Source: Nissolia schottii (taxonomy: Eukaryota; Streptophyta; Magnoliopsida; Fabales; Fabaceae). Taken from it: DNA of 64,000 nucleotides. The notes beneath the pieces were generated by a model. That model did no database searches. It had not been told where the DNA came from and saw only the letters and a list, made by a program, of their open reading frames with translations. The translations under genes and the position numbers were made by a program. The first letter of the stretch is position 1, and every line of letters begins with the position of its first letter. The stretch covers positions 521,207 to 585,206 of the forward strand of contig QANU01076928.1 in the NCBI GenBank assembly GCA_003254905.1, given 5' to 3'. Positions 1-13,199 of this stretch are shown one piece after another.

Positions 1-896
1 AAAAAAAACCTTACCATTTAATTTTTTTTTAAAGAGTATTAATTAGAAAAACACAAGAAAAAAAAAGGCTTTGTACCATAAAGAAAAAGGGGCATTTGTG
101 GTGTGTGGACTGTGGAGCCCAATGGAATGGCCTTGATATGGTGTGGTATCAGACAACTAATTGAGCAAAATATTAAAGAAGTGTGTGAGAGTGACTGAAA
201 AGTAAAAGGCAAGAATGCCCTGCCATCCCCAAATAACGTGAAAAATAATATTAGATAAAAGATAAAATAAAACAATAAATAAATTAATTGTATAGTTTAA
301 TAAGGTGAGTATTTTGGTATTATTTTAGATTAATTTTTCATTATTATGATGTGAAAAAGTTTTATAATATCACTGCATCTAAGTAAAAGCAACAGAGTTT
401 TTTTTACCCATTATTTAAAATGTCTTTTATATAATAATATATAACTGAAGGATAATATTAATTTTTTTATATTGTTGATATATAAAAATTAATCTTATTA
501 CTTTTTTAAGATATTAGTTTATATGTATTGATACGGTAAAGAATTTTATATTATTACTCAATCATTTAATTTGTTGTTATTTTGATGACTTTTAAAGGAG
601 TGAAGGAAAAATTCAATCAACTATTTTTTTCTTATGCGATAGCAATTGAGTGGATGATAATATCAAACTTTTATTGTGTCGATATGCATAAATTAATTTT
701 TTTAATGTCATATGTAAAAGATATAATTAAAGATTTAAAAAAGTTATGACTTACAACTAAGAAAAATAATGTTGAAAGATCCTCACACCATTTTTTAATA
801 ATTGTCCACTTTTCTATTTTAATATTTTTCTAAGGAGCATTTATTTCAAGATATGTTTACGTATTTTTGAAAATGAGCACTTAAGAATGTTTTATT
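1..896. other. AT-rich intergenic DNA, no gene seen
   Basis: Very AT-rich sequence with frequent stops in all frames. Nothing resembling a conserved protein or RNA was recognised. Its right edge, 889-896, is the left target-site duplication of the adjoining hAT-type element. Confidence 0.6.
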
Positions 897-1564
897 CATA
901 GTTAAAAAATATAGCCCGACCTGGGTGGGTCGGCCCGGAAATCGGTGACCCGGCCATGAGACCGAGCCAATTATTCGAGTGGATCGACCACGTTTCAGAC
1001 CCAGACTGACCCGACCGATTTTTGTGAAACCGGTTGTGTCATGCGTTGTTGTTGTTGTTGTTGTTGTTTTTTTTATAAAAAAAGGCAAACAACATCGTTT
1101 AGTCAATAATTTTTTTAAAAAAATTATCATTTGTCAGATTGAGCTAATTTTTTTTTTAATTTTCCTACAAAATATGTGTTTACGTTCCTCATTTCTTGTT
1201 CCTCATTTAAAAAAATTCTTGTAATAAATATTGAATTCTCATGTAGAATTGTTGTTGTTATGTATATTTTATTTAAAAGTTTGTTCATTTATGTTTGGAA
1301 TTGAACTTGTCATTTGTGATTTAGGATGAACTTGTATTGTTTATGTATGACATGATATTTGAAGTTTGAACGTTACTTCTATATTTTAAGCGATTTTATG
1401 TTGTGATAGATGTTTAAATAAATGCATTTTATTTATTAAGATTTTTTTTAATATTTTTAGGTTATACATATTTATTATTATTTTATTTATATCTGAGTCA
1501 GCAACTGATCCAATGACCCAGTATGATGGCCCGGTCAAGTTCCGGGCCAGGTTTTATAACTATG
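897..1564. mobile_element. Non-autonomous hAT-type element (MITE), 668 bp
   Basis: The element is bracketed by a perfect 8-bp direct repeat, GTTTTATT, at 889-896 and 1565-1572. An 8-bp target-site duplication is the hallmark of the hAT superfamily. The left end begins CATAGTTAAAAAA and the reverse complement of the right end begins CATAGTTATAAAA, an imperfect terminal inverted repeat. Just inside each end lie GC-rich stretches rich in CCCGG/CCGGG words (908-1040 and 1497-1553), unlike the AT-rich middle; these are plausible transposase-binding subterminal repeats. A short (GTT)n run lies near 1044-1068. No transposase reading frame is present, so it would depend on a partner in trans. The small open frames inside it are not genes. 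Confidence 0.82.
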
Positions 1565-1572
1565 GTTTTATT

Positions 1573-2686
1573 TTCACGTTTATTTTAAGGTATAAAAATT
1601 TATTATCGGAAACAAATTATTTTCAGGAAAACTATATACTTAAGTGTACATGCATTTTTTATTCCTACATAAGATGTTGAGAATATATTATTCACATGTC
1701 ATAAAAATAAAAATGTTGTAAAAAAATATTAATTTATACTCAATTTTATTTAAAAATAATATAATTAAATTTGTTAGGATTATTTTGATAATTATCATAC
1801 CTATTTATAGGAATATTATCACCAACCAAACATATTTATAATTTATTCTTGAGAATCTATAGAAATATTCATAGGAATTTTAACAATGAAACAAACAAGT
1901 TTTTTAGAATACTCAAGAATGACATTTTTAATATTATATTTATAGGAATGTGATTCCTGAAAATGTAATTTCACAACTTGAAACAAACACCCCCTAAATA
2001 TTTGTCACCTTTCTAAATTTAAATAACATTAATTATTATTTTTACTTCATTCATCTATTTTTATATGTCACTTTTAACAAATACACATAGATTAAGAAAA
2101 TAATTAATTTGCACATACTTAAAAAAAATCAAGTGCTTAGACTAAATTATCCTTATGAAAAATTATAAAATAATTAATACAATAATAAAAAGTTCATAAT
2201 AAATAAGGATATAATTGAAAATATAATAATTAATACTTTATTAATCTAATCAAATAACAACTAACTTTAGACAAATTTTTAGATGAAACGTAAGATATAA
2301 AAATCAACAAAGATCAAATAATATACTTCCAGTAAATCAACACTTTTCCACATATTTATGATATAATAACTCAAACTAGGAGTACTTACATTTACCCATA
2401 TTAAATAAAAGCAAATGTGCACAATACTATCAAATTTTTCAATAACACAAAGTTGGGAACTATTTAATAACGGACAGAGCATTTGTCAATGAATGAAAAA
2501 CAAAAAATAAAATAAAATTGAATTTCGAATTTCGAATTTCGAATTTTTCCAACATGTTTTTACATTTTTACCATTGGGAAAACAAATCAAAAACCTGCAT
2601 TTCCGGTTGCCGGTGGGTAGAGCATCAAGGGAAGGTGATCGTGTCAGCAGCAGAACACTGTTACGTTGTTGTTTGTTGTGGGACGG
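1573..2686. other. Intergenic DNA upstream of the Yippee-like gene
   Basis: AT-rich, no coding signal. The words around 1980-1997 (GAAACAAACACCCCC) resemble the right end of many plant MITEs, but I could not find a matching left end. The last few hundred bases before 2751 should hold the promoter of the Yippee-like gene. No clear TATA box stands out. Confidence 0.45.
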
Positions 2687-2713
2687 GAGAGAGAGAGAGA
2701 GAGAGAGAGAGAG
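2687..2713. repeat. (GA)n microsatellite in the 5' leader of the Yippee-like gene
   Basis: About 13 uninterrupted GA units end 37 bases upstream of the start codon at 2751. GA/CT tracts in 5' leaders are common in plants and are length-variable. On the + strand it is likely transcribed as part of the leader. Confidence 0.9.
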
Positions 2714-2750
2714 CAACGTTGAGGTTTGAGGGTAAAAGGGTTAGGGTTGG

Positions 2751-5700
2751 ATGGGTAGGGTTTTTCTTCTTGAATTGCAAGGCAGTGCTTACAGATGCGG
2801 ATGCTGCCATACCCCTCTTGCCCTCTCTGAGAATGTTCTCTCTCGGGTACTCTTCTTTTTCTCTTTCTTCTTAATTTGCTTTGTTTTTGTAATTTTTAAT
2901 TTGAATTCTTGAAAATTATTCAGTTTTGTGGTTGATTGCTGTGCTGGGCTTCAGATGATGAATTTGATTGGTAAAAAGACTGAATTGTGGCTGCTCCTTT
3001 GAAAAATTTATAAACCCTGTAGGCAATTTAGGCGTTCATTGATTGGACGGCGTGGGATTAAATTGTTTTTGAGATTGTTGAGTTTGTGATCTATGGCAAC
3101 TTTTTTGGCTAAATTAATTAGCTGATTGTTTATATTTTTAAGAAAATAGATGGAATGATGGATCAAATTTGATATCAGTAATTTGCATGCTCTGGTTGGG
3201 TGGAGGACTTGAGGTGCATTCCAACAGACCAAAAGGGAAGTTAATAGAGAGCGGGGTTGTCTGGATCATCCGTTTTCTGTAAGACATAGGTGATAGATCC
3301 ATTCTGAAAGAGTCTATGGAAGGATGTGCTGGGTATTTACTATTTTTGGCTTTTTCAATGCAAAGCACCAATTACATGACCTGTAGCAAGAATGTTTCAT
3401 TTTATATTCAAACCAAAAGCAAAGTTGATAGCAGAGAACATGAGAATGATTTTGGTTCCTTGCTATTTGGATTCCTTCCATTTCCTTTGTTCTTGATTGC
3501 AGCTGGTAATACTCTAACTTTGGAAGGCTGTGTCGAAATGATGAACTTCTTGTAGTTCATGATCACTAACACAGTTGTATTTGGTCTTCTATTGGGAACT
3601 GAGCGTCATATCTCTCCGTTTCTCCCCTTAAGAACATTATGTTCTTTAAAATTTTGTTATTTTATTAATTTTCTTTTGTTTAAGGTCACAGATTATTGAC
3701 AGTCACTTCTTCTGATCATGATATCATTGTTATCCTTGCCACTTTTCTGTCTACAAGAATTTGTCCCCAGTGTCCTGAAAATTTGAGCAACCTACTAATG
3801 CGATGGGTTATTATCAAGGAGCTATTGTTTGCACAACACTTTGAACATACTAGCCTATTCAAAGTCGTTTAAAATTAGGCTTGGATATTCAACTCGGACA
3901 TGAATATAGTTTACATGAATTTACATGAGTTCTTACTTAGACATTGTAATAAATTCATATTCAACTTTGTTCCAGTGCTTGGATATATTCAGCCTTTGAT
4001 CCAACCTAATAGAGGTCATAGAGAATTTCCCAGTTCAACAACATCCCTTCCATTTGTTAGTTTATTTCTTGTTATTTGCTTGTGCTGTTGTGTGGCTTCT
4101 ATGATTAGGAGCTTGAATCTCATATTGGCTATCTTTTGCTGTCTGTGTAATTTGATCCTTGTCCTATATAATTAATGTAAATTGCTATCATTTCCACTTT
4201 AAAAAATGTACCTGATTTTCTATTTATTAATATTTTAATATGCCCCAGTGGCTTGACTCTGTTTTGTTTTTCCTGTGATGTTCAGTCCTTCACTTGCCGT
4301 CGTGGGAGGGCATACCTATTTAGCAATGTGTAAGTTACCCTGCGTTCCCCCTTCCCTCCCTTTATATAATCATATACTTAAACAGGTATCCTTTTTTTAC
4401 CCTGTTCAGCTTTTTTGCATTGGACCACCAGGTCAATAGTTTCACTTCTCACCCATCCAATGGTGGATAGTTGTCTATTCACATGGGAGAATGGATTGAA
4501 ATCTTGTGATTTTAGTAGCAATATTGAATACATTATGATTTTATTAATTTCAATAGTGACTTATATTCTTCACTTGTCATCGGATACGAATTGGGTTGTT
4601 TGAATATCGATGCTCGTTATTATCAAAGTACTCACTTCTTAATCACACCTTTTGGTAACCAAAACCTCCTACTGTCACTGGAAAAGAAAATGGTAATCTG
4701 TTCCTGGACCTTAAGAAATCTGAGGATTTTCTTTAAGGCCCTAACATCATCTCACTTTTCCTTCAAGTTATAAACTGTGAGCTGTGAAGTGCCTCTCTCT
4801 TCCCTTATATGTCCGTTCCTGATTAAGGTTGAAATTAAATCCTTGAGAGTTATTCCAAGAGCTACACTACTTCAATCTTTCAGCACAGTTTTTATTCAAT
4901 TAATGCTTATCTATCATCTTCCTAAATGATGTTTTTGTATGTTCAATGTCCTTGATTATTAATTCTGGCCTCTGTTAGGGTGAATGTTACTCTCGGGCCT
5001 CAAGAGGAAAGGATGATGATGTCTGGCATGCACACTGTTGAAGACATATTCTGTTGCTGCTGCGGACAAATTCTCGGATGGAAATATGTGAGCTTTACCT
5101 TTGGAACTCAACTTTCTTTTCCTTTCATACATTTGGTCACTTTAATGGATAAGAATTCTGCAGCAATCAGTTCAATGTGGAATTTTGTGAAAGATCTAAG
5201 CAATTAATAAGTGGGGGAGTTTTATGTGCTTGAGTAAATAATTCAATCAGGTTTGCTAAGTGCTGTTTTTTGTTTTAGAAGTATCATGTCTGAAGATTCT
5301 GATATTCTAAAAATATGAGAATATTCTAAAGGTGGAAATTAACCCTGGCATTTAGGAATTCTAGAATTTTTATTATTGGTGTCCTTTGGTTAGAGAAATG
5401 AGAATTTAGCCCGGGATTCCACAAACATTGAGTTATATAGGGTTGGGACCAAGGGCAAGCAGGCAGGGTTCCTAAGTTTAAATTTTTTGTCAATATTTAC
5501 TGAACATGGGCGCAAACTATAAATTTAAATCGTATTCGATTATATGACCAAATCAGCATCAGCTTTTGATGAGCTCGTTGCAGTTTTGATTAATAACTAG
5601 TTTGGATTCCTTCAGGTCATTGCTCATGATAAAAATCAAAGATACAAGGAAGGGAAGTCTGTGCTTGAGAGGTATAGTTGAAAGAAAAAATAGGAGAAAT

Positions 5701-5832
5701 GGATTTTGATAACACCCTTATCTAAGCTAATATGTGTTGATGAATGCCAATAGATGGAGGATAGCTGATGATGCTGGAGAGGAATTGAATTTGGATGCTC
5801 GTGCTGGTTCAAGTGACTCAGATAACCCTTAG
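2751..5832 (+). CDS. Yippee-like zinc-binding protein, 127 aa, 5 exons
   Basis: Small protein of the Yippee family, a zinc-binding beta-sheet fold (Yippee/Mis18/cereblon type) whose plant role is poorly known. I joined coding exons 2751-2846, 4286-4329, 4979-5087, 5616-5671 and 5754-5832. All four introns are GT-AG, the phases match, and the total is 384 nt (127 codons plus TAG). The protein starts [11 protein letters not shown]. It has the family zinc signature exactly: C16-x2-C19, 52 residues, then C72-x2-C75. Typical family blocks are [38 protein letters not shown] and [10 protein letters not shown]. The short C-tail is acidic and serine-rich (GSSDSDNP), as in several plant members. Overall it looks most like the At5g53940 type, judged from memory. 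Exon 1 is easily missed because intron 1 is 1.4 kb and the exon carries only 32 codons. A (GA)n tract lies in the leader. Confidence 0.93.
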
Positions 5833-8170
5833 CAAGTTGCTTCTTTTCATGAATTTCAGTATTGTTGCTAGCAATTATATTATTAGTATTCATCAACATG
5901 AAACTTTAGGAAAAATCCCCCAAGTTGGTGCCAAGTATCATAAGCAAAGCTCAAGCAATTGTAGATCTTGTGATAGCACTCTTGCCTCTGGAGCATATTT
6001 CTTGATCTCTGAATAATTCAGAATTACATGGATAATTAATCAGATTAACATATAGATGACTTTGCACATAAATCAAACTATGAAAAGTGAGTATCATCCA
6101 TGCCAGTGGCTCTGATATTCTGTAATAATGCATTTCACAATTTCTTGAAAGTATGGTTTGACCAATTGAGTCATTGATGTGGATGACTGATTTCAGTCTT
6201 GTGGAACTTTATGAATAATATATATGGATTAATATGCAATTCGGTTGTGTATTCCTTTGGGGCCGTCAAGTGGCAATCATATTCATTTTCTAATGAACTT
6301 TTATTACAAGGTGATCTTTTCTCCATGGGGTGTATTTTCTTTTATGAGAAAAGCCTACTATCCAATAAGAAGAAAAAGGTGAAAAAAAGGAGCAATTGAA
6401 AGTTAAAGCTACAGTGAAGCAAGAATAGATCATTCAGTTTGTTGACTCTAGAGAAAAGCTGAATGATAATTCTGTAATACGATCTTTGAGGAATGTCTTT
6501 TGAATTACATAACTTATGAGACAAAATTAAAAAATAAAAAATAAAAAATTGAGGATCAGAAAGTGGCCCATTGAACAAACAACTTTTGAATTAAAGGCGC
6601 TGGGTTATATGGCAAACACATGGATGGTCCCCACTTCTCCTCTTCTAGAGTACTTTCATACTAAAAAAACAACGTTAATCATGGAATGGCTACTCACATG
6701 AATCACGATATCGAGCAATATCATGCTGCCTATTAAAAAAATTGAGGCGGCTCCATTATTGAATATAAAACCTTTGTGATAGAATGCGCTCCAACTTAAT
6801 AAGAACAAGATTGCATGTGACAGAAAGATAAATCAATCAAGAATATTGGCTAGCAGTAGCAGAGTCTAATTAGGTTTGAGTCAATTCTCATTAAAAAGGC
6901 GTTGATGTGCAATAATAGTTTATAAAGTAAGAGATGTAAATATAACTAAAAAAGTAGGGGTTATGATAAATACTAATTCCAAGAGAAATCAATCTAAATT
7001 CTTTAATATCTATCTACGTTCAAATGATGTGTTTAGGAACAGTCGTGGTTATACTTGCTCACAAGTTTCATGTAAAATGATGAAATAAAGTTTCCGCTAA
7101 CACGCGTAACGATGGATGCAATTATAATTGTTAGGTACGAAGGAGTGAGGATGTTAGAGACAAAAAACTTTAAGATAATAAATATATGGATCATCATTCA
7201 CACACACACATATATATATTACTTAGTTCATCATTCAATAATATGAGATTTTATGCTTACACTTAAAATATAATATTTTTCTCAAGTGTGAGGCTCAAGG
7301 AAAAACCCAATATTAAAAATATTTAAATTAACAAATTAAGTAATAAACACAAGAATGAGTTAAACGTCACATTTTGACTTATAGCCTTTACTCAATTTAT
7401 TATTCGTTGACGTATAACTTTTCATTTGCACTTGGAGCCCAAAAATAATACACAAAAATAATGGGAATAATGGGGGTGACTATGATGTGTGTACTAATAT
7501 TGCTTAAGTTTTAAACAAATAGCTTAACAATGGGTCTAGAATGTAAGCAAATATTTTGTAGGTTTAGAATAAGTCAAATAATGTAGGTTGATTGAATATC
7601 TGCATTGCATAGTCTGCGGAAGAAAAAGCTAACATCCACACTTTGTTTTCAGATTTGTTGAAATTGGAGTATTGGGTGGGCCCTTAGAATCTACGAATGG
7701 GATTGTCTTTATCATCCAGTAAGATTTTTCGCTCTAAGCCAACCATCCACAGCCGGCAGGGCGGCTTTACTTCAAAGCTCAAATTTCATAAAAGCATCAT
7801 CATCTAATCCTATATCTTGTATTACTAATAATTATAATTATATAACCCAATATTATATACTCTACAGGTCTCTACTGCTTCATTACTTGTATATGGATTT
7901 AATATAACTTGTACACTAAAATATTGGGTTGGAACACAAATTTACAATTGTATGAGTCTGAGTCGGTGATTTCAGACATTCAAAAAAAAATCTGAAATCG
8001 CTACAAGGTGTGTTAATTTCAAATATTTAAAAAAAAAGAAAAAAAGGTTTGAAATCGATGATTTCAGACTCAGATCTACACATATGTAAATTTTTTACAT
8101 GAAACATATTATGAGATTAAAATCCTTTAGGAGGAATATATAGATAATAAATCCGGTCTCTACAGGTAAA
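5833..8170. other. 3' flank of the Yippee-like gene and intergenic DNA
   Basis: No gene recognised. The first few hundred bases should include the Yippee 3' UTR. Around 7965-8070 the word GATTTCAGA and its complement TCTGAAATC occur several times in alternating orientation, which could form short hairpins. They do not form one clean element. Confidence 0.45.
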
Positions 8171-8173
8171 ATA

Positions 8174-8175
<2 letters not shown>

Positions 8176-8208
<33 letters not shown>
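8176..8208. repeat. (TA)n microsatellite
   Basis: Uninterrupted alternating TA tract of about 16 units in intergenic DNA. It is likely length-polymorphic and prone to assembly slippage. Confidence 0.9.
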
Positions 8209-8213
<5 letters not shown>

Positions 8214-8703
8214 CAAAGGAGAATAGACGTGATAAAATCAATTTAACATCTAATAAGAACTTTTTCATAAAGAAAAAAATCTAGCAAGAAGCTATTGTAA
8301 AGAGCATGCACAATTATTTGTTCCAATAGATTTTTTTTTCTACTTTAATGGTAGTTGTTTAGGCGTACTTGTTTAAAATTTCTATCGTATTAGACAATTA
8401 AATAGTCATCATTTCACGTTTCTTTCACAAATTAAATTTAAGGTGCTAACCCTTTAACTTTCCATGTGAACCATATAAAGTCTATACGAAGGTAATGCTG
8501 TTCTTCTTTTTTAAAAAAAAAAACTTTTCGTACACTTTCACCCAACAAATTTTATAAATTTATTTAATTATAATTATCAATTATGTAAATTTTGAGATAT
8601 AGATTAACTATAAATATATAATTAAATAATTATATGACTGTAAGATTGATTGATTGTTTTAATTTCTTTTTACAATAATAGCACATTTTAATTAAAATTT
8701 ACA

Positions 8704-8704
<1 letters not shown>

Positions 8705-8736
<32 letters not shown>
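8705..8736. repeat. (TA)n microsatellite
   Basis: Second alternating TA tract, about 15 units, about 500 bases after the previous one. No gene lies between or beside them. Confidence 0.9.
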
Positions 8737-8738
<2 letters not shown>

Positions 8739-9730
8739 CTATGGAAGAATGGGAAAAAGACGAAAGTGACAAGTAAGGGACCTTCATTGATGGGACTAAT
8801 TTGGCCTTGCTTCCAACGAAGGCGCGTAGAACCAGTCAACAACCAAACCCCCACCACTTCACATGAAATGACGACATGATATATATCACATGCATGCATA
8901 CCATGACATGACGTCGGAAAACACATGAAAGATACACTAACCATGATTCATGGAGGGATGAATACATGCCGCATATAATTTAATGACCATGTAATAGTCC
9001 TTATAAACTAATAAAATAAAAAGGCAAAATTGGAATAAAAAATGAAAAGATGAAAAAAAGGAGGCGTGGACGTTCACACATGCTCCCCGAACCAATGAAA
9101 GGTTCAAAACGACATCGGTGCGCCGCCGCAGTCAATGGGTAATGATGGAACGCAAACGGCGCCACTCACACACCTCACATACGACAAAACAACAGCGAAA
9201 TAAACCGACAACGACAATGCTACAAACAACAACGACTATGACGCGAGAGAGAGAGAAGGGGGAAAAGAAGGAGCACGACCAAAGACCAACGCTTGGCTTT
9301 CGTGTTTTGTTCTAATATGTAATTTTATAAAGCGGGAAGAATAATTGATTCTTAAAACTTTTTATTAGAATTAATATTGATCCCTTAATAAAAAAGAGTT
9401 TTTAATTCATCTCTAAATACCTTTTAATTTGTTTCTGAATATTTTTTGCAATTGTCAGAGTTCTTTCGTTTAAAATATTACAGAATTAATGAAGATAAAT
9501 TTAAAAATATTAAAAATTGATTATAATTTTTATTTTATTAAAAAACTAAGTTGAATATCAATAAAAAAAATTCAAAAACCAATTACAACCATTATTTTAA
9601 AAAACTTTCTGCGCACTTTATTTTTGTTTTTGTTTTATGAATACAATAATATTATAATTTTGTGGGCGTAATAGGAAGAAAACAGGGGGGAAGGTGGTGG
9701 TGTAGTTTGCGTGTGGGGGTAATGCATGGT
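8737..9730. other. Intergenic DNA with a short less AT-rich patch
   Basis: The stretch 8740-9315 is less AT-rich than its surroundings and has open frames of up to 69 codons. Their translations are basic or threonine-rich and match no family I know. No convincing gene. Confidence 0.4.
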
Positions 9731-9762
9731 AGAGAGGAGAGAGAGAGAGAGAGAGAGAGAGC
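9731..9762. repeat. (GA)n microsatellite
   Basis: A run of about 14 GA units, slightly interrupted at its left end. It sits in a short GC-richer island (9660-9880) with open frames on both strands but no recognisable protein. Confidence 0.88.
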
Positions 9763-12700
9763 GCAGCGTGACGTCTCTGGTGCCGACAGATTCGCTGGTG
9801 ATGGGGCTTCTCACCAGAAACACGCCACGTTTTCCCAAACCTGTGGGCCCCTCTCCACCTATTATCTCCATGCCACGGCCCCCTTATTTTTAACAAAATA
9901 AATAAATACTATATATTAAAGAATGTCAAATAAGCAGAAAGTATTTTTTATTATTTATGTTATGTATTAATTTTATATTTTATAATTTAAATTAATGATA
10001 GAATATTATATTGGAGATGATCCATTGCATAAGCAAAACAGAAAATGATATAAGATTATGAGAAATTTTATGTTTTATGTAGTATATTTAATGCGTATTT
10101 TTTAAGTATTATTATTTATTGTTTATCATATATATTATTAGTTTAGTACATGCGTAATGCATATAAATTATACTAAATTTGTTGAATTTTTTTTATAAAT
10201 TATTTCATTTTAATTTTGTAATTTTAAATGTTAAAAATAAGAAAATATTAATTTTAAATTAAGAAAGATTTAGTGAGATAGAATAGAGTAAGTTTAGTGA
10301 AATTTTAAATTTGAATTAAAAATATTAAATAAAATTTAGCGAAAATAATTTAGGCGAATTTTTTTCCCAAAATCAATAATAAATTTTTAGTTAATATAAA
10401 TTAAAATTAATAAATGATAATGTTTATACAGTATTTATTAAATATACTCCATAAACATACAAAAATTTCTCATTAACCATGATTATATTTTCTTTTGGAG
10501 GCTATAAAATTATTGAAGTAAATATTTCTTCACCAACAAAATCTTTTTTATGCATGTCATCAAATATGGTCACTAACTAAATATTTAAAAAATTCAACCA
10601 TCTACTAATAATAATAATAATAATTATTATTATTATTATGATGAGTTTTGTTAGTTGTCATAAAAGATATATAAAAAAAGGATAACTTTGGCACAATGTC
10701 AAATAAGTAAATATTTAGAATACCACTTGAATTTGAATATTTGGTGAGCCACAGCGACCAGTGAAATGAAAAAATTATGAAAGTGGCAAGGGGAAGAGAA
10801 AGACGGTGGCGGGGACCTCATTGAAGAATGGTCAAATCAGTTGGCAGAATAGAGAAAGAGAGAGAAAAGAAAAAAGAGGTAATNCACTCTGTGCTGCTGA
10901 CGTCCCCTTCATCACAATCACTGCCTTGCTTGCTTTCAATATTTAATTAATTAAGGGTTAATATTTTCTTTTGGTTTATCGACTTTACGTCACTATTTTA
11001 ATTGGTTTTGTGACAAATCCATCATCAACTCTATAAATGTTAAATTTGTTATTTTAAATAGTCTTTAAATATTTATAATATTATTTTAAGTAATTTTTTA
11101 ATAACATGATATAGAGACTGATGAATTTAACATTTCTAAAATTTAAAAGTCAACCTACTACTTTTTTTTAGATTAAGAGACTAATTAAAATATAAATGTA
11201 AAATTTAGACACCAACTAAAATATTAAGTCATTAACTAAAGTCGTATTATCGAAACAATAATAAATAAATAAATACTATATAGTACTGTACTATACTATT
11301 GTGGGCTAGTAAGGGAGGGGTGGTTGCGTGTGGGTGGTGACACACTTTTGCAGTGTTGCGTCTTTTTGTTACTCTCAACTGTGTGCTCTCTCATTATAGT
11401 TTCCTGACAACTGACCCTTTCCCCCCTTTGAAGTCCCCCTCACGTTCGTGCCACAACAACAACAACATCAATAATAGAGTTTTCCTAATTAATATCCTCG
11501 CAATGGTTAAAAGAAGTCTAAAAATAATTTAACTTTTTAGAGTATTAAATATTATAAAAAGCACATAAATTTTAATTTTTATAAAAAATTATTATTTATA
11601 TTATCTTAACAAATATTTTTAAAATATTTATTAAATAAAATTCATAATACAAAATTATTATTTATACTCTTAATAAGTATATTGTAAAATTCTTAATAGC
11701 AAAATTCATAATAACATTGCTGCATCTCCATCACCCTCTACGACCCACACTCTAAATTTAGAGGATTATATTATTATTTTTATTATATAATGTATATGAT
11801 AAATTACATAAATCAATATTTATATTTAATAAAATTATACTTCATCTTAAATTATATATAAAATTATATTTCATTCCAGTTTTTTATTGTCCTTTATCAC
11901 CCATGTTTTATTAGGCCTATGTTTTCATTTCACATTTTTTTTTGTCTTCAACAGTTTATGAAAAAATTAATGAAAATAGAAAATAGTAAAAATCTCATTT
12001 TTCATTTCAGAAAATTTAAGAGGAAATAGTGAATAAAATAAAAAAAGAAATAAAATTTATTATTGGAAATAAATTTTTTACCAATAATTGGTGACTAGTC
12101 GCAAAAAGAAAAAAATTAGGGTGAATAGTAAAATTTGCTCATAATTTGAGGTGTATTACAATTTTATCAAACTTTCAGAGTAATTTGAACAATTTGTCCT
12201 AATATATAAGTCTTTTTGTTAAGATATAAAACTAAGATTTACATTGTAAAAAGAAAATATGCGAGAAATAATTTTTTATATGACATCTGAATTTCTTTGA
12301 TCAATAAATTTATAGTTCACTCTTGTCTACTTTATTTTTAAATATGTTCATGCTTTAGAACTTGTAAAATTATTCTATTACCTTTATACGAAAAATTTCT
12401 CAAAATAAAACACAGAAAATCTCTAATTCTCCAAATAAATCAATTTAAAAATTATTCTAAAAATAAATCAATGCAACTCTCTTTATAAAAAATTAATTTA
12501 TTTTGATAATAACTTTTAAATTTATTCATCTAGAAAATTAGATATTTTTATATTTTATTTTTGATAAAATTTTCACCTCCATCCATTAATTTTTTTTTTT
12601 TTTTGAGAATAAAGGTCTTAACACATTTCAACTAAACAATTATAAACATTAATTAATCTAAATAAAATAGACCTAGGATTAGGACAACACGATTAGGTTT

Positions 12701-12992
12701 AGCCAATGTTTACTTATATAATATCTGATTCTTTGTATAATCAAGTATGGTTTTGACACAGATACCTATTATCCACTCTTCTAACCTTCCTAACGCTAGG
12801 TTGCTTAGATTAAAGTTATTCCTTTGGTTGGTTTAGATTAGAGTTATAATTAATTCTAAATAATAATTAATTACTTTTACAGCGAAAATGGTGCATTGGA
12901 TGCATTTTTATTAAAACTGTAATTCACTCACTTTCTAAAAAAAATGGTATAGTTTCAACTAGTTTTAGTTTTTTTTTTTTTATTATATATAA
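9763..12992. other. Long AT-rich intergenic stretch
   Basis: No gene seen over about 3.2 kb. A perfect palindrome of AAT units followed by ATT units lies at about 10605-10638. One undetermined base (N) is at 10884. The patch 11290-11450 is less AT-rich but has no long open frame. The rest is low-complexity AT-rich DNA. Confidence 0.5.
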
Positions 12993-13010
12993 AAATTATC
13001 ACTTTCCTTT

Positions 13011-13181
13011 TTTTTTAGGTTGTCTGTTTGGTATCCAAGCATAAGCCTTGACTAATCCGGGTCGACCCGGATCGCACACCTGACTATGGCAGGTGAGTCT
13101 CTCAGCGGAATAACTGCGTACACAAGATATCAAACTCGAGACCTTGCCAAGCCACTTATCACTTGGAGCAATCCATTGGTT
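13011..13181 (-). mobile_element. tRNA-derived SINE, about 171 bp
   Basis: Read on the minus strand, the unit begins after AAAGGAAATTGATAATTT (13182-13199) and ends in a short A-run followed by AAAGGAAAGTGATAATTT (12993-13010). These 18-base copies differ at one position and are an excellent target-site duplication for target-primed retrotransposition. Near the minus-strand 5' end, TTGCTCCAAGTGATAAGTGG resembles a pol III A box, and GAGTTTGATATC about 40 bases later resembles a degenerate B box (GGTTCGANNCC). Length, A-tail, internal promoter-like boxes and TSD together fit a plant tRNA-derived SINE. It has no coding capacity. I did not identify the tRNA of origin or the named family. Confidence 0.75.
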
Positions 13182-13199
13182 AAATTATCAATTTCCTTT

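Noticed and set aside
846-1224. Open frames of 81-94 codons on both strands
   Set aside because: They overlap the hAT-type element edges and run through a GTT repeat; the protein is a run of Val or Thr and matches nothing.
2050-2420. Possible Stowaway-like element (CTATTTTTATATGTCAC start)
   Set aside because: I could not find a convincing inverted end or a TA-bounded pair.
5924-6000. A CRSCDSTLAS stretch downstream of the Yippee-like gene that looks like a second Yippee zinc motif
   Set aside because: The true first exon, with C-x2-C, is at 2751-2846 and joins in phase. The later motif has no continuing Yippee homology and lies after the stop.
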